Assembly (NCBI RefSeq): GCF_000964795.1
Contig: NZ_LANX01000001.1
Location: forward strand, 248,001 to 312,000
DNA: 64,000 nucleotides
Reading direction: 5' to 3'
Source of the DNA: Candidatus Neoehrlichia procyonis str. RAC413
Lineage (GTDB): Bacteria > Pseudomonadota > Alphaproteobacteria > Rickettsiales > Anaplasmataceae
The position numbers were made by a program, and so were the translations under genes. Of this stretch, positions 29,292-43,100 are shown in pieces (position 1 is the first letter of the stretch; every line of letters begins with the position of its first letter). The notes under the pieces were generated by a model, which worked only from the letters and a program-made list of their open reading frames with translations, had not been told where the DNA came from and did no database searches.

Positions 29292-29867
29292 TTATATTTT
29301 TATTCGATTAAAAAACTCTTTTCTTATATTAAGATCATCTTGAAAAATACCTAACATATAATTTGTTTGTAACGTTAAATTATTTTTATCATATTCTTCA
29401 CAACAAGCAATACATTCATGTGTTGCTTCAATAAGAACTGCTATCCCTTTAGGAAGTAACAATTTATTTAAATATTCAGCTATTTGCATAGTTAAATTTT
29501 CTTGTATTTGTAATCTTTTAGTAAAAATGTTTAGCAATTCTATAATTTTACCTATACCACATATAAGTTTATCTGGTAAATATCCTATACTGATTTTACC
29601 TTTTATAGGTACAATATGATGCTCACAATAAGATGTAAAATCTATATTTTTTAATATGATAAGATCACTGTAACAGCTGTTAAGTAATTTACTAGTAACA
29701 CTTACATTTTCTAAGTTACATTTATAGCCTTTAAACATTTTTTTATAAAAATTTAATACTCTTTTAGGAGTATTGAGTAACCCTTCTCTATTTGGATCGT
29801 CACCTATCCATGAAATTAACATTTTTACTGCCATTTCTGCATCATAATCAGAAGGTTTATTTGTCAT
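29292..29867 (-). CDS. folE: GTP cyclohydrolase I
   Basis: Zinc enzyme converting GTP to dihydroneopterin triphosphate, the first folate-pathway step. I choose the ATG at 29867 (MTNKPSDYD, 191 residues) over an upstream TTG at 29879. The zinc site is visible as SYCEHHIVPIKGKISIGYLPD and the Cys of EATHECIACC. NREGLLNTPKRV and ERLQIQE-type segment KRLQIQENLT match the family. After the zinc Cys the usual MRGVRKP is replaced by CCEEYDKN, a divergence also seen in reduced intracellular lineages as far as I can judge. It sits between atpG and pmbA on the same strand. Confidence 0.93.
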   Translation of the reverse strand: MTNKPSDYDAEMAVKMLISWIGDDPNREGLLNTPKRVLNFYKKMFKGYKCNLENVSVTSKLLNSCYSDLIILKNIDFTSYCEHHIVPIKGKISIGYLPDKLICGIGKIIELLNIFTKRLQIQENLTMQIAEYLNKLLLPKGIAVLIEATHECIACCEEYDKNNLTLQTNYMLGIFQDDLNIRKEFFNRIKI

Positions 29868-29884
29868 ATTATATACCAAATTGC

Positions 29885-30721
29885 TTAATTCAACGCTTCA
29901 GAACCACTAATAATCTCTATTAAATCAGTTGTGATGGAAGCTTGTCTTAAACAATTATACTGTAAAACCAATTTATCTAACATATTTTTTGTATTTGAAT
30001 TTGCTGATTCCATGGCTATCATACGAGCGCAATTTTCGCTAGTAATACTTTCACAAAATGCCACATAAAGTAAACTCATAATATAATTTCTGTGTAGTTT
30101 ATTAATAACTGTCATATGATCAGGGTCGTAGTTATATTCATACGAACCATGGTCTTTATTATCATTTGTAAAAGGTAGCACTTTTTGTAAAACAGGCTTT
30201 TGTAACATTACATTATAAAATTTGCTATAAATTATTTCAACATAATCAAATTGTGAGATATTTACATTTGCGCGATATAAAAAGTTTTTAAAAAAGTAAA
30301 AATCTGATGTACTATTCACTTGAGGTAAAACTTTTATTATATTATCAGCATAAGTTTTCTGCATGATTTCATATGCTTTTTTTCCAATAAATATCAATTT
30401 TATATTTTGTTCCTTTTTAATTAGATCATTAATATAGTTACTAGCAAATTGTACTATTACATAATTAAAATTACCGCATAACCCTCTATCAGAAGATAAT
30501 ATTATTATTAAAGTACTTGCTTGTTTATTATAAGATTGAATTTTATTAGTATATCCAGCAGTTATTAATTTTGATAATTCGTTATTATAATTTTTAGCAA
30601 CGTTAAGTTTTTGCTGAGCACGATGAAATTTTGATGCAGATATTGTCTGCATTATCTTTGTAGTTTTTTGTATAGATTTTACACTTTTTATACGTAAAGT
30701 AAGAGCCTTTAAATTCGCCAT
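29885..30721 (-). CDS. atpG: F1 ATP synthase gamma subunit
   Basis: Central rotor stalk of the F1 motor. N-terminal coiled-coil helix LRIKSVKSIQKTTKIMQTISASK with the conserved Arg/Lys pattern, SDRGLCGNFN in the Rossmann-like middle, and the C-terminal helix ITSENCARMIAMESANSNTKNMLDKL...YNCLRQASITTDLIEIISGSEAL. Its 278 residues are typical. As in other Rickettsiales the atp genes are split: no other F1 subunit lies nearby. It leads the atpG-folE-pmbA-FNR run. Confidence 0.97.
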   Translation of the reverse strand: MANLKALTLRIKSVKSIQKTTKIMQTISASKFHRAQQKLNVAKNYNNELSKLITAGYTNKIQSYNKQASTLIIILSSDRGLCGNFNYVIVQFASNYINDLIKKEQNIKLIFIGKKAYEIMQKTYADNIIKVLPQVNSTSDFYFFKNFLYRANVNISQFDYVEIIYSKFYNVMLQKPVLQKVLPFTNDNKDHGSYEYNYDPDHMTVINKLHRNYIMSLLYVAFCESITSENCARMIAMESANSNTKNMLDKLVLQYNCLRQASITTDLIEIISGSEALN

Positions 30722-31156
30722 AAATTATTACAAAATCAACTCAATTAAATTCCTAAGTGATATATAAATATTACTTACCATATAATAGTTTATATAGCGG
30801 AATTTTTAAAAAATAACAATGGCTTTTATGAGATTTTAATATTATTCAAAATTAATTGGCATTTTTTATTAATATAATAGTTTTTAAAAAATATAAACTT
30901 ACCATTGTTATATGTACTACTTGTTTTTACTGAAAATTAAGTTTAAATTAGTATTATCCGCACCACAGAAATAATATCCTTTCTTTACAAGAAAAAACTG
31001 TAGACTTGTGTATATTGCTTAGGAGAAACGAAGATTTATGATAAAGGTAGTTATACAGATAACAATATTATCTCTTATTCATTAACTACCTAAATCAGAT
31101 TAACTATTTCCTAGTATATTTCTACTATAAATTCACCATTATATACTATTTGTGAT
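30722..31156. other. Spacer between atpG and the giant gene
   Basis: AT-rich, no supported gene. A 15-codon frame at 31038 preceded by AGGAG (31021-31025) has poor spacing and no further support. This spacer should hold the atpG promoter reading leftward and the end of the giant gene's transcript; I see no clear hairpin. Confidence 0.45.
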
Positions 31157-34100
31157 CTACTTGCTTCTTACACTAGAAGACCTACTACCTCTGGTATAAA
31201 TACTATCATTTTTATCTGTTGTTTGTCCATCTACAGATACAGATCTAGAAAATTGTGACATTGCTTTATTTAATTCCACTACTTTTTGTGTTTTATCTTT
31301 TTGTTGTACATCTACCCCTGTCTCTTCTCTTGCTTCTGCACATGTTTTTGTTTTTAACTTTGTACTTGTTTCTGCGTTACCTATTTGCGCATTTACCTCT
31401 GCTTCTTCTCTTGTTTCTGCACATGTCTTTGTTTTTAACTTTGCATCTACTTTTGCTTTCTCAGTTGTGCTTGCAAGTTTAGCTTGTGGATTAAACATTA
31501 GCATGGCAAAATTTTTCACCTTAGTAACAACAGTGGAACTTATATTTTGGATAAAATCAACTTCTTTATTACATATACGATAACTTTCAGGATATACTTT
31601 ACAGTGTAGTAAAATATTAGTTAATAATTTTTTTGCATCTACATCTTTTAGATTTATATCTTTATTTTGTATTACTAGCTTGTCAATTGCTTTATATAGT
31701 AGATATGGATGGATTTTTATATCTCCATGTAAGTTGTTTATGTATACTTTTTCTAAAAGTTGAGAGATTATCCGTTTACAAGTTAACATATTATTACGTA
31801 ATATTTTATCATTATAATTAGGAAATATCACGTTTAAAGTTTCATTAGTATTATTACTAAGTAAAACAACTTCCTTATTTCTAAAATCACTTATTATATT
31901 TAAATTTTTAAGTTGTAATAGTACTGATGTAGCCTCATAATGGCGTTGTAAATTCTTAACTTCCGACTCTTTTTGATCAAAAGGTCTATTAGGGAGTAAA
32001 TCATTAATAGAACGCACTATCTCATTAGGGATAATTTTATTATCAAGAATAGCATTATAATTTAATTGAGCACCTAAATCATAATTATGAGATAAAACAG
32101 TTATTAATTTTATAGCATGCATTGTACTATCATCAAGTAATAGCTGTTGATCAGCACTAATAATATTACATACGCATTCAATTAATTTTTTACGTATTTC
32201 CGTATCATTTTTAAAGTTTTTTAAATTTTTATCTCTTAATATTGCGTCAACAACTTTCTTAAAATAATACGGATGAGTACTTACTTTATATAAATTTAGA
32301 TTGCCTACACCACTAGAAAACTTTTCTACAGTATCTTTACATTTATTTAGTTCTTCTGTTATAGCAGCATCATAATCAGATAAGTTATGCATCTTGACTT
32401 TTACATTATCATTATCAACATCTATTGTTATTTCTTCCTTTCGCGTAAAATCTTTGAAGTGTACATGTTGTGCTTTTAAATATTGTTCAACATAAAAACT
32501 ATCTTTTAAATAACTATCATTTTTAATAATAGGATCATTATCGATATACATACCTATACATTGTGCTAATTGTAAATTGTTAGCATCATGCTGCATATGC
32601 AAATTAACATTATAACCATAAATTGAGGAGATCTTATTTAAAATATCTTCATTTGATACAGTATTAAATGATTCATTTAAAATTTCTGGCTTATGCTTTG
32701 TTATACCTATAATATCATGATTTTCATATAAAGACATTGTATTAACTATCTGCTTAATTAATATTAAACGCGCTTTCGGACTATTTTCACATTCTTCAAT
32801 TTTATGATGTTTTAACACATTATTGACGCTTTTAATAAAATTATACGGATGAATCTCTATCTTTTTTAATTGCGAATAATGTATATCACTAGAAAACTTT
32901 TCTACAAGACTTTTGCATTCATTTAGCTCTTGTACAACATGTACATCATAATCAGATAGGTTATTAATATCTATTTTTAACTTATTATTATCATCCTTTT
33001 CTATTGTTACAAATGTATTTCTTGTAAAATCTTCTAATAACATGCGTTGTTTTAAATCTTTTAGAAATTTTTCAATATCGCTACTATTCTCTAAGTAAGA
33101 CTTATCTTGAACAACATTATCATCAACAATATATTTTCTTAATTGAGAATTATAAATAAATTCTCTTAATGTCAAGTCATTAACTTCATACTGTGAATTA
33201 TATTGTGCACGATAACCGTAAATGGAAGAAACACTATCTACCAAAGATTTTATAATGGTATGATCTAACTTTGGATTTACTATCTTCATATCATGAAATT
33301 CAGCACTTTCTTGTAACAATACTTGACACGCCATCAATTTCTCATATGCGTTTAAATTACTTATATTTATATTTTTGCTCAAATTTTCAACTGCTTTGTA
33401 AAGTAACGGTAAATTTATTTTAATATCAGAATGAGTTATAAGTACAACATCTTCAAAAAGCTGTTTTACATTATTTTCATACTCTTTCAATATTTCCTTA
33501 TGACTTTGATCTATAGTACTCCAAATTTTATGATAAACATTATATATTGTTCCATTGTGCTTATGTATTGTAATATTTTCTTGACTATCTTGCCATACTT
33601 TAGTATCGCGTTCTACTTGTCTTAATGTTATAATACTTCTTTCAAATGCACCAATTATATTTTTTAAATCGATATCTTCTTTATTTATAATTTTGGATAT
33701 AGCATCACTACTATGTAGTACATCATTACTGACTAAATAATAGTAATTTTTTGCATTATCTACACTTAATAACATATTTAATAGTGCATTATTTATCATG
33801 GAAACATTACTACTTGACCTTGTTCTCAAGCTCATTTCATCTTCATAATAATCATTAATACTATTTGTAGATGTAAGAGATTGTACATCACTTAATGTTC
33901 TATCATCATCACTTGCAGTTTCATAATAATCATTAATACTATTTGTAGATGTAAGAGATTGTACATCACTTAATGTTCTATCATTATCACTTGCAGTAAA
34001 TTGTCCAGTATTTAATGAACTATCATCTGTTAAACTACCAGGATAAAGATCATCAATACTTTTAATACTGCTTGACCTTGTTATTGCAGGTAACTCAGCT

Positions 34101-37100
34101 GCTGCACCATCTTGTTTTTCACCTATAACATCTAGTGATGATATTCTATTACCATCTTGTGGTATTACAGGTAAATCAGGTGTATCAGTACTTTCTCCTG
34201 ATTTATCAGCTGCACTATTACTATGAAAGTCAGTATTATGTTTAAAAGGTTGCTCTGTATTTAATAAACTTTTCTCTTCCAATTTTTCAATGTCAGCTTT
34301 TTCAATGTCAGCTTGTGTTCCGCTTAATATACCTAATCTTCTATCAGATGATGTTATATTACTATCTTGTGGTATTGCAGGTGACTTAGGTTGTGTATTA
34401 GTTTTTTTGTTTACATCTAATACAACATTTTTACTATTTTCTGATTTACCAGCTGCATCATCTTGTTTTTCACCTATAACATCTAGTGATGATATTCTAT
34501 TACCATCTTGTGGTATTACAGGTAAATCAGGTGTATCAGTACTCTCTCCTAATTTATCAGCTGCACTATTACCATGAAAGTCAGTATTATGTTTAAAAGG
34601 TTGCTCTGTATTTAATAAACTTTTCTCTTCCAATTTTTCAATGTCAGCTTTTTCAATGTCAGCTTGTGTTCCGCTTAATATACCTAATCTTCTATCAGAT
34701 GATGTTATATTACTATCTTGTGGTATTGCAGGTGACTTAGGTTGTGTATTAGTTTTTTTGTTTACATCTAATACAACATTTTTACTATTTTCTGATTTAC
34801 CAGCTGCACCATCTTGTTTTTTACCTAATACACTATCACTTTTTAAACTACCAGGATAAAGATCATCAATACTTTTAATACTACTTGACCTTGTTATTGC
34901 AGGTAACTCAGGTGTAGCTGCACTATTACTATGAAAGTCAGTATTATGTTTAAAAGGTTGCTCTGTATTTAATGGACTTCTCTCTTCCAATTTTTCAATG
35001 TCAGTTTGCATTCTGCTTAATATACTTAATCTATCTGATAAAGTTTCGAAGGATACACCTGCTCTGTGAGAAGCAGTGGTACCATGTTCAGATAAACTAT
35101 TGCTTGCAGTTATATAAGATTCACTATCTGAAATACTGTTTAACCTGGTAATTATAGGTAAATCAGAAGTGCTTGTATCACCACCATTAGAGCCTATATC
35201 AACATGTTGTCTAACATTTGATGGATTATCATTGTTAGCAGGTGCAGATAACACAGATGGTTGATTAACAATATCATCTAAAACAGTGTCTAGATTTTTA
35301 TCCATAAGCAATTCTTTAGCATGTTCTTTACTCTTAGCTGGATTATCAACTTCTTTCCATCTACCCCTACTTAGAGCCTGACTTAAACTTAAACCTCCAA
35401 CATATATTCTACAATTGTTAAAATTTAACTTTTGTCCATTAAATCCACAACTTTTTAAATATTTCTCATCTACTGATATACTTCCATCTTCTCTTATGAT
35501 AACTTTAACTTTCTGAACACCTGCATTTTGAGGATCTTTTGGTTGCCATAATAATTTTAAATTCACTACTCCACTGGTAACAACATAATCCCTCTTATTA
35601 TCATCAATTTTACGTACATAACCTTTATCTTTATTAAAATTAAATTTAATAATATTAAGATGATTATCTGTAAAAACCTTATCTTTTAGTGCTGTAGTAG
35701 TTCTAAATTTACCATTTTTTATTGATGTACTTACTGTTGTACCACAAAAATCAACATGATAATCTAACTCACTCCTTCTATCATGATTTATACTACCTTT
35801 TATTGTATCAATAATTTCTAACTTTAAATTGTGATATTTCTTCCTATAATCCAAAATATAATCATTATCTTTTGTGATTTTATCAATTAAATCACATGCT
35901 TTAGATTGAGGAGAAAAATCGTCATCATCCATTTTAGTATGCAAAACAATTCCATGAGATATCAAAAATTTTATCATGTGATAATATCTATCTAAAGGAA
36001 GTTTTTTATCTTTTATATTAATCAATAACGCTTCCAATGCAGTATTTCCATCATTATCACGGCAATTAATATCTAGTCCTGTGTTAAGTACATTGATAAC
36101 ACATTGAATATTTCCCGACATAACAGCATTATGCAAAGATATTCCAAAAGATTTATCTTTATGAATAATTGGAACAAGAGCATACTTATTTAAAATATGA
36201 GTTTGTAATTTATCATTACCAGTTCCTGAAGCATTGATAAACATTGCGTTAAGATTACAATTTTTAGATATGACATCTGGTGTTAATCTACTTTCTAATT
36301 TACAGAAAATTTCATAACAGTCACAAAACTTACTAATACTTTCTATAGTATTTTCTCCACGTAAGTTTCTATTCTTATAGAAAATTTCCTGCAACAATTC
36401 CTTGTTATTTCTAGAACTATTAGATAAACAGTCAATTATTGTACTACAAATACTCTCTAGAGCTTTTAGCTTATTATTATGGTCATGGTCAGTAGAATTA
36501 CTATCTGCAATTTCTGCAAATAGCTTCTGTAACATATTATTTCCTTCTATATCTGTAACTAATAAAGATTTAGCAATAACATGATATTCATCATTACTCA
36601 TTATTTCACGCAAAGAACGTAATGAATCTTCCTGATTAAGAAGAATATTTGTAAAAATATTATTAAGAACTAAAGTATTGTGCTGAAGAATGTTGTTGTC
36701 TACGTAATTCATTACTGACTTATAATCAGCACAATGTTCTTTTAATTTTTGCGCATGTGCAATATCTGATGCGTGTTTATCATCAGCAATACTCTTTATT
36801 CGTGCTACGTTTACGTTATCAGATCTTATATTACTTATCATATCATAAAGGTATGATATATCATTGTTGTGATATTTTTTCAAAAGACTTTCAAATAAAT
36901 TGACCATCATGTCATCACATAATGAATCATACTCAATAATAAATTTGACTAAGGTATTTAATGAGTGAGCATTTGAACTTAATATATTTTTTTCTACAAG
37001 TTTTAAAAGAGTTTCTTTATCATTGCGCAATAATATATATTCAAACATAGATTTGCCATTTATACATTGCACTTGTAATAAATTATCATGCTCACTGAGT

Positions 37101-40100
37101 TCATGCATAAAATCTTCGCTACATCCTTCACTCAGATATTTCTTTATTAAACGTCTTGCTACTGCAACGTATCCACTATTTGGATTTGCGAAACAACCAC
37201 TGTCAATAGCATTAACTTTGCTTTCAAAAAATAAAGAAAATTTACCAATATTGTCTATGTCTTTATCCTGCTTGAATTTATCTAAAACATGACTTAATAT
37301 TTTTTCTTTATCACCTTGATTTTCTATATAATTTTTTTCTAAGAAATCATATACTACATAATTATCTTTGACATTAACAAGTATAGATTTAACATAATCT
37401 GCTAAATGCAAAATTCTATCTTCTTTTGAAGATTTAAAAATATTATCATCAAGTTTTTCTTTATGAATTATTTTCAACATTTGCATTACATCTGCATTAT
37501 TGCAATAGGAAGAATACAAGTACTTCATCAATTCTTTTACTGATAATCCTTGTACATTTTCTCTTGTACAATACGTTGCTTTTGGCACGTTAAGTAATGA
37601 ATTACCACTCAACTCATGTATACTTGCAAGTAACTTTATAAATTCATAGGTACCTGCATTATCTTTTATACCTGCATCAATACATATAGCTGCCATGAAT
37701 CCAGGATAATTATCAAATACTCCATATTTTATTAGAGATTCATATAATTGATAGTCCTTACTTTTCCTAATATAGTTTCCATTATAGTTAAGTATGTTAT
37801 TGTCAGATAACATCTTTGAAAGTTTCTTTTGTAATTTTATAAATACTTTATTATTTAAATGTTCCAACTCACACATATCTTGATAACTTGACATTAAAGA
37901 TCTTTTTAGATATGAGTTACATACATCAACACTTACACTAGGATTATTAGCATAATTGCTGTTAAAATCATGTATAAAATCACAAAAATGACGATCTATT
38001 TTTTCCGCTAAATCACCTACTACTATTTCATTATCAATAGAGCTTCGTTTATTATTCCCTACCCTACTTGTTGGTGATTCTGCTTGTGCACTAGCAGGTA
38101 ATGACTCCGCATGAACTTGTCTATTATTAACCTGCATTCTTGGTAATGTATCATTACCAATGCATGATCTTAAGAAATTTAAATCTTCATTACAATGGTT
38201 ACCATCATGAGATAATATTTGTGTTTTTATGTTAGGATGCGTAATTATTAAGTTACTTAATTTTAATATCACTTCTTTACTAATAAATTTATTATCATCA
38301 AATGATATACCAAGCTTATTAAGCAGCCCTACATTAACCTCAATTATATGTAAATGTTTTTGTACAGATTCAGCATCTTCATGATGCTTTTGTAACATAG
38401 ATATAGAATTAGTTATTTCTTCTTCCAATTTATAAGCATACTTTAAATTCTGTGTTAAGAACTTGTGGTCATCCTGTCTAGTACTAGATAATTGTTCTTT
38501 TACTTTTGGAAACGCATTTGCTATAGTATATAGAGTATTCGTGACTTTCTTATTAAATTGAATAAATTCATCACTATCTAATATAAGATGCAATTTAATC
38601 ATATGCACATTCATTTTCAACATATGTTTGTATATGATATTATTACTATCACTATTTCGTAGTTCTTTTAAATGAGCATACACCAATTCTTTTATTCTTG
38701 ACGACTCAAAAGCTTTATCTTCATCACTCGCGGAAGGACCTAATGCAATAGGGTCAGTCGTTCTATCTATTGGTAAAGGTGTTTGTAAACTAGAAGATAA
38801 TGGTTCCGCATGAGTTTGTCCATCATCAACTTGTTGTGCACCAACTTGAGATGTTTGTAAACTAGAAGGCAATGACTCAGCATGAGCTTGTCCATCATCA
38901 ACTTGAAAAGATTCACTGGTATACATATCACTACTAATGTATGATCTTATAAAAGATAAATGTTTATTATAATGAGATAATATTTGTGTTTTTATGTGAG
39001 GATGCTTAATTATTAAACTTCTTAATTTTAATATAACTTCTTTATACATAAATGATGCATTACTTAATTGTACACCATACTCATCAAGTTGATTTATATT
39101 TATCTCAATACTATTTAAATATTTTTGTACAAATGTAGTGTTTGCATGATGCTTTTGTAACATAGATATGTAGTGAACCATTTCTCCTTCTAGTTTATAA
39201 ATATGCTTTAACTCATGCGTTAGTAAAGCGTAGTCATTCTGTTTATCACTAGATAATATTTGGTTTTTTATTTCTGGAAATTCATCTGCTATAATATATA
39301 GTACACCCGCAAATTCCTTATTAAACTGATTAAGTTCATTACTGCGTAACAGACCATGTAATTTACCCATATACATATTCATCTTTGACATATGTTTGGA
39401 CATTATATAATCATCCTTAATCCTACCAATACTGCGTAATTCATTTAAATCAGCAAATAGAAATTCTTTTATTTTTTGTGCATCTACATTATTGTCAGAA
39501 GGACTTAATGCATTATCTTGTACTTTATTATGATCATGAGAAACAGAAGATTCCCCATTGTCAGAAGGACTTAATGCAATATCTTTTACTTTATTGTGAT
39601 CATGAGAAACAGAAGATTCCCCTTTAATACAGTTCTTTATGTGCCTTAAGTAGTAGCTATTGCGAGACAATATTTGTTTTTTTAGATTTGGATATTGCTC
39701 TGCTACACGCTTTAATTCTAATATATCTTCTTTACAATCATATTCATAAAACAACTTATCATTTAACACAAAATGATTAAGTATAACTGCATTTACAATA
39801 ATATTATGTAAACATTCATCTACATATTCATTATTATTAGGATGCATTTTTAAATTACGTATATTACTGAGTATGTTTTTTCGTATATTATTAATATAGT
39901 TTAATTGTTTCTCAATGAATATACAATATTTGCTATTATTATCATGTAATGCACGTATAATTCCTGAATTATTATTTTCAATATCATCTAGAATATTCAC
40001 AACTTCTTTATTTAACTTACCAAATAAATTAGCGTTTAATTTTTTTAATTCAGTCATATATGAAGCAATTACACTAATATGTTGCCTTACTGTTTGATCA

Positions 40101-43100
40101 TTATTACACGTTCTTAGTGTTCTTAAATTATTAAATACTACTTTTTTTATTTTACGAGTCTTTTCGTACATATCAGATAATGTATTTGCAGGATGATTAT
40201 AAGATGCATTACCATAAGAACTTAATGAAGTATCTTGTGCTCTATTTTGCTTATTAGAAGATGTAATAACAAAAAAATTACCTTTAATAATGTCCTTTAT
40301 ATGTTTTAAATATTGACTATTGTTAGACAATATTTGTTTTCTTAGATTTGGATATTGTTCTGCTATACCTTTTAACTCTAATATATCCTTTTGACAATAA
40401 TATGTATAAAAAATACTATCATTTAATAATAACTTATTAAGTTTATTTGCATTTACAATAATATTATGTAAACATTTATCTACATATTCATTATTATTAG
40501 GATGCATTTTTAAATTACGTATATTACTGAGTATGTTTTTTTGTACATTATTGATAGATTCTAATTGTTGCTTAACTAATATATAATATTCGCTATTACT
40601 ATCATGTAATGCACGCTTAATCTCCAAATTGTCATCTATCATATGATATAGAATATTCACAACTTCTTTATTAAACTTATCAAATAAAGTACCATTTGAT
40701 TCCTTTAATTCAGTCATATATACATTAATTAAATCAATATATTTCTTTCCAGTGTTATAATTACACGTTTTTAGTGTACTTAAATCCTTAAGTACTAGTA
40801 CTCTTATTCTATGATACTCTTCTATATTAGAAGATATACTACTCCTTTTGTTATCACTTAATTTTTGATTTATGACTTCAAAATACTTACTATTAAATGA
40901 CAACATTTGTTTCTTTACTTCTGGATATTTACTTACAATATCTATTAACCTAGGTGCAGCTGCTTGCGTATAAAATGTATAAAAAATATCACTATCTAAT
41001 TTTTTAAGTGTATTCATATCTGTAATAATATTATGCAAGCATTCCTTTGTTTTATCCAAATTATTTGTTTCTAGATCTTGTAAATTTGTAATTATCTGAT
41101 CAAAAATTTTATAAATATTTTTGATATTACCTAGTATTTGTGAATTTTTAACACCGAAAATTTTCGATACCCCTGTAAACATTCTTACAGGTATTTTTGA
41201 CTTAGAATCAGTCAATTTTTGTTTTATAGACTTTAAATATGCGCTATCACTGGATAATACTTTCTCTCTTACAATTGGAAATTTATCCATCAGGTTTCTT
41301 AATCTAAATACAATTTCATTATTTATTTCATCATTAAAAGAATTATCTTTTTTATATCCACGTACACATTCATCAATTAGTGCTATAAATTGATCTGCAT
41401 ATGCATCATAAAAATTCTTATTAATCTTTGCATCGTTATTATTATATAAATATTCGAAGTTCTTACCAATATATGAACGTTTTAAATCATTCAAATCGGT
41501 ACCACTGTATGAATGTTCGAAGTCCTCAAAAATTTCCAGTAATTCTGATAGCACAACTTTATCATTACAAAATAATAGCGCTTTAACATCTTTTTTGTCT
41601 GCAAATAACATTTTTAGATTTAATAAAGAAAAATATTCGCTATCAACAGATAATATTTGATTTCTAACATTCGGAATGTTATTTATAACAGAAAATATCT
41701 TTATAACTTCTGCATTAAAACTATTAAATAAATTAATATCCATCTTATTAATGACAGTCATATACATGCAGATTAAATTTAAATGGAACTTTATATTAAT
41801 ATCACTTTCTTCTTGTGTAAGTTTATATAAACTTTTTAGCACTTGTACTTGAAAATTAGAAACAACTTTTCCTATATTTAGTAGTTCTTTACTTTCCTCA
41901 TTTTGTATATTAATTAGTCCTAAGATTTTATGTAGTTGCTTTCTTCTTTGTCGTAATAATTCTAAGTTGTTTTCTTGTCCATCTATTAATTCTTTGTCTA
42001 TCTTCTTGTTATGATTAATTAATGATGGAATTATATAAGGAGTATACTGATATAATTTACCATTTATAGATTTTAAATATCCATAATCGATAGACAATAG
42101 TTGATCCTTAACATCTACAAAATCATTTACTATATACTGCAAAATATGTATAAGTTTATCATTAAGTTTAGTAAACGTAATGTTATCGATGTCTTCCATC
42201 CTAGACATACACACATTGATTATATTTAAATTTAACCTTATATCATCTGCATTTATGTTTTCTTCTACAAGTTTTTTTAAAGCTTTGAAGATCTCTTCCT
42301 TAGGTTCGTCAATAAGATAAAACCTCTTATCAATCATTCTCCGAGCTATAGCACCTGGATTCAGCGACACTGGATCTGGCTGTATAGTGCCTACATCAGA
42401 AGAACTAGCTACCTTTTTAAGTTTGTGCTGAGCCATACTTATTGGATTTGGTTGTGTAGCCCCTACATTAGAAGAACTAGCTACCCTTTTAAGTTTGTGC
42501 TGAGCTGTATTATTTAATTGCGGCAACTCTGGATCAAGTGTAGCGCTTACACCATTGCTAGCAGCTCCTTCATCTAATATGTGCTGAGCCATACTTATTG
42601 GATTTGGTTGTGTAGCCCCTACATTAGAAGAACTAGCTACCCTTTTAAGTTTGTGCTGAGCTGTATTATTTAATTGCGGCAACTCTGGATCAAGTGTAAC
42701 GCTTACACCATTACTAGCAGCTCCTTTATCTAATATGTGCTGAGCCATACTTACTGGATTATTTGGTTGTGTAGCCCCTACATCAGAAGAACTAGCTACC
42801 CTTTTAAGTTTATGCTGAGCTGTATTATTTAATTGCGGTAACTCTGGATCAAGTGTAGCGCTTACACCATTACTAGCAGCTCCTTCATCTAATGTGTGCT
42901 GAGCCATACTTACTGGATTTGGCTGTATAGCTTCTACTTCAGAAGCACTTGGCATGTTTTCTATAACTTCTTCAATAGCACTACTATCTATAAACTCACC
43001 TTGATCAATAGAAGAATTTTGCTGTAAAGATTTACGTATTTTATATTTACTTAAAAAATTACATATAGAGGCATCTATTTTATTCTCTAATGCAAATTTA

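Noticed and set aside
31038..31085. Fifteen-codon frame after AGGAG in the atpG spacer
   Set aside because: Spacing of 12 bases is poor and the peptide is too short for any support.
34290..34859. Two similar plus-strand ORFs within the giant gene
   Set aside because: They are duplicates only because the opposite-strand gene has the 351-bp repeat; not independent genes.
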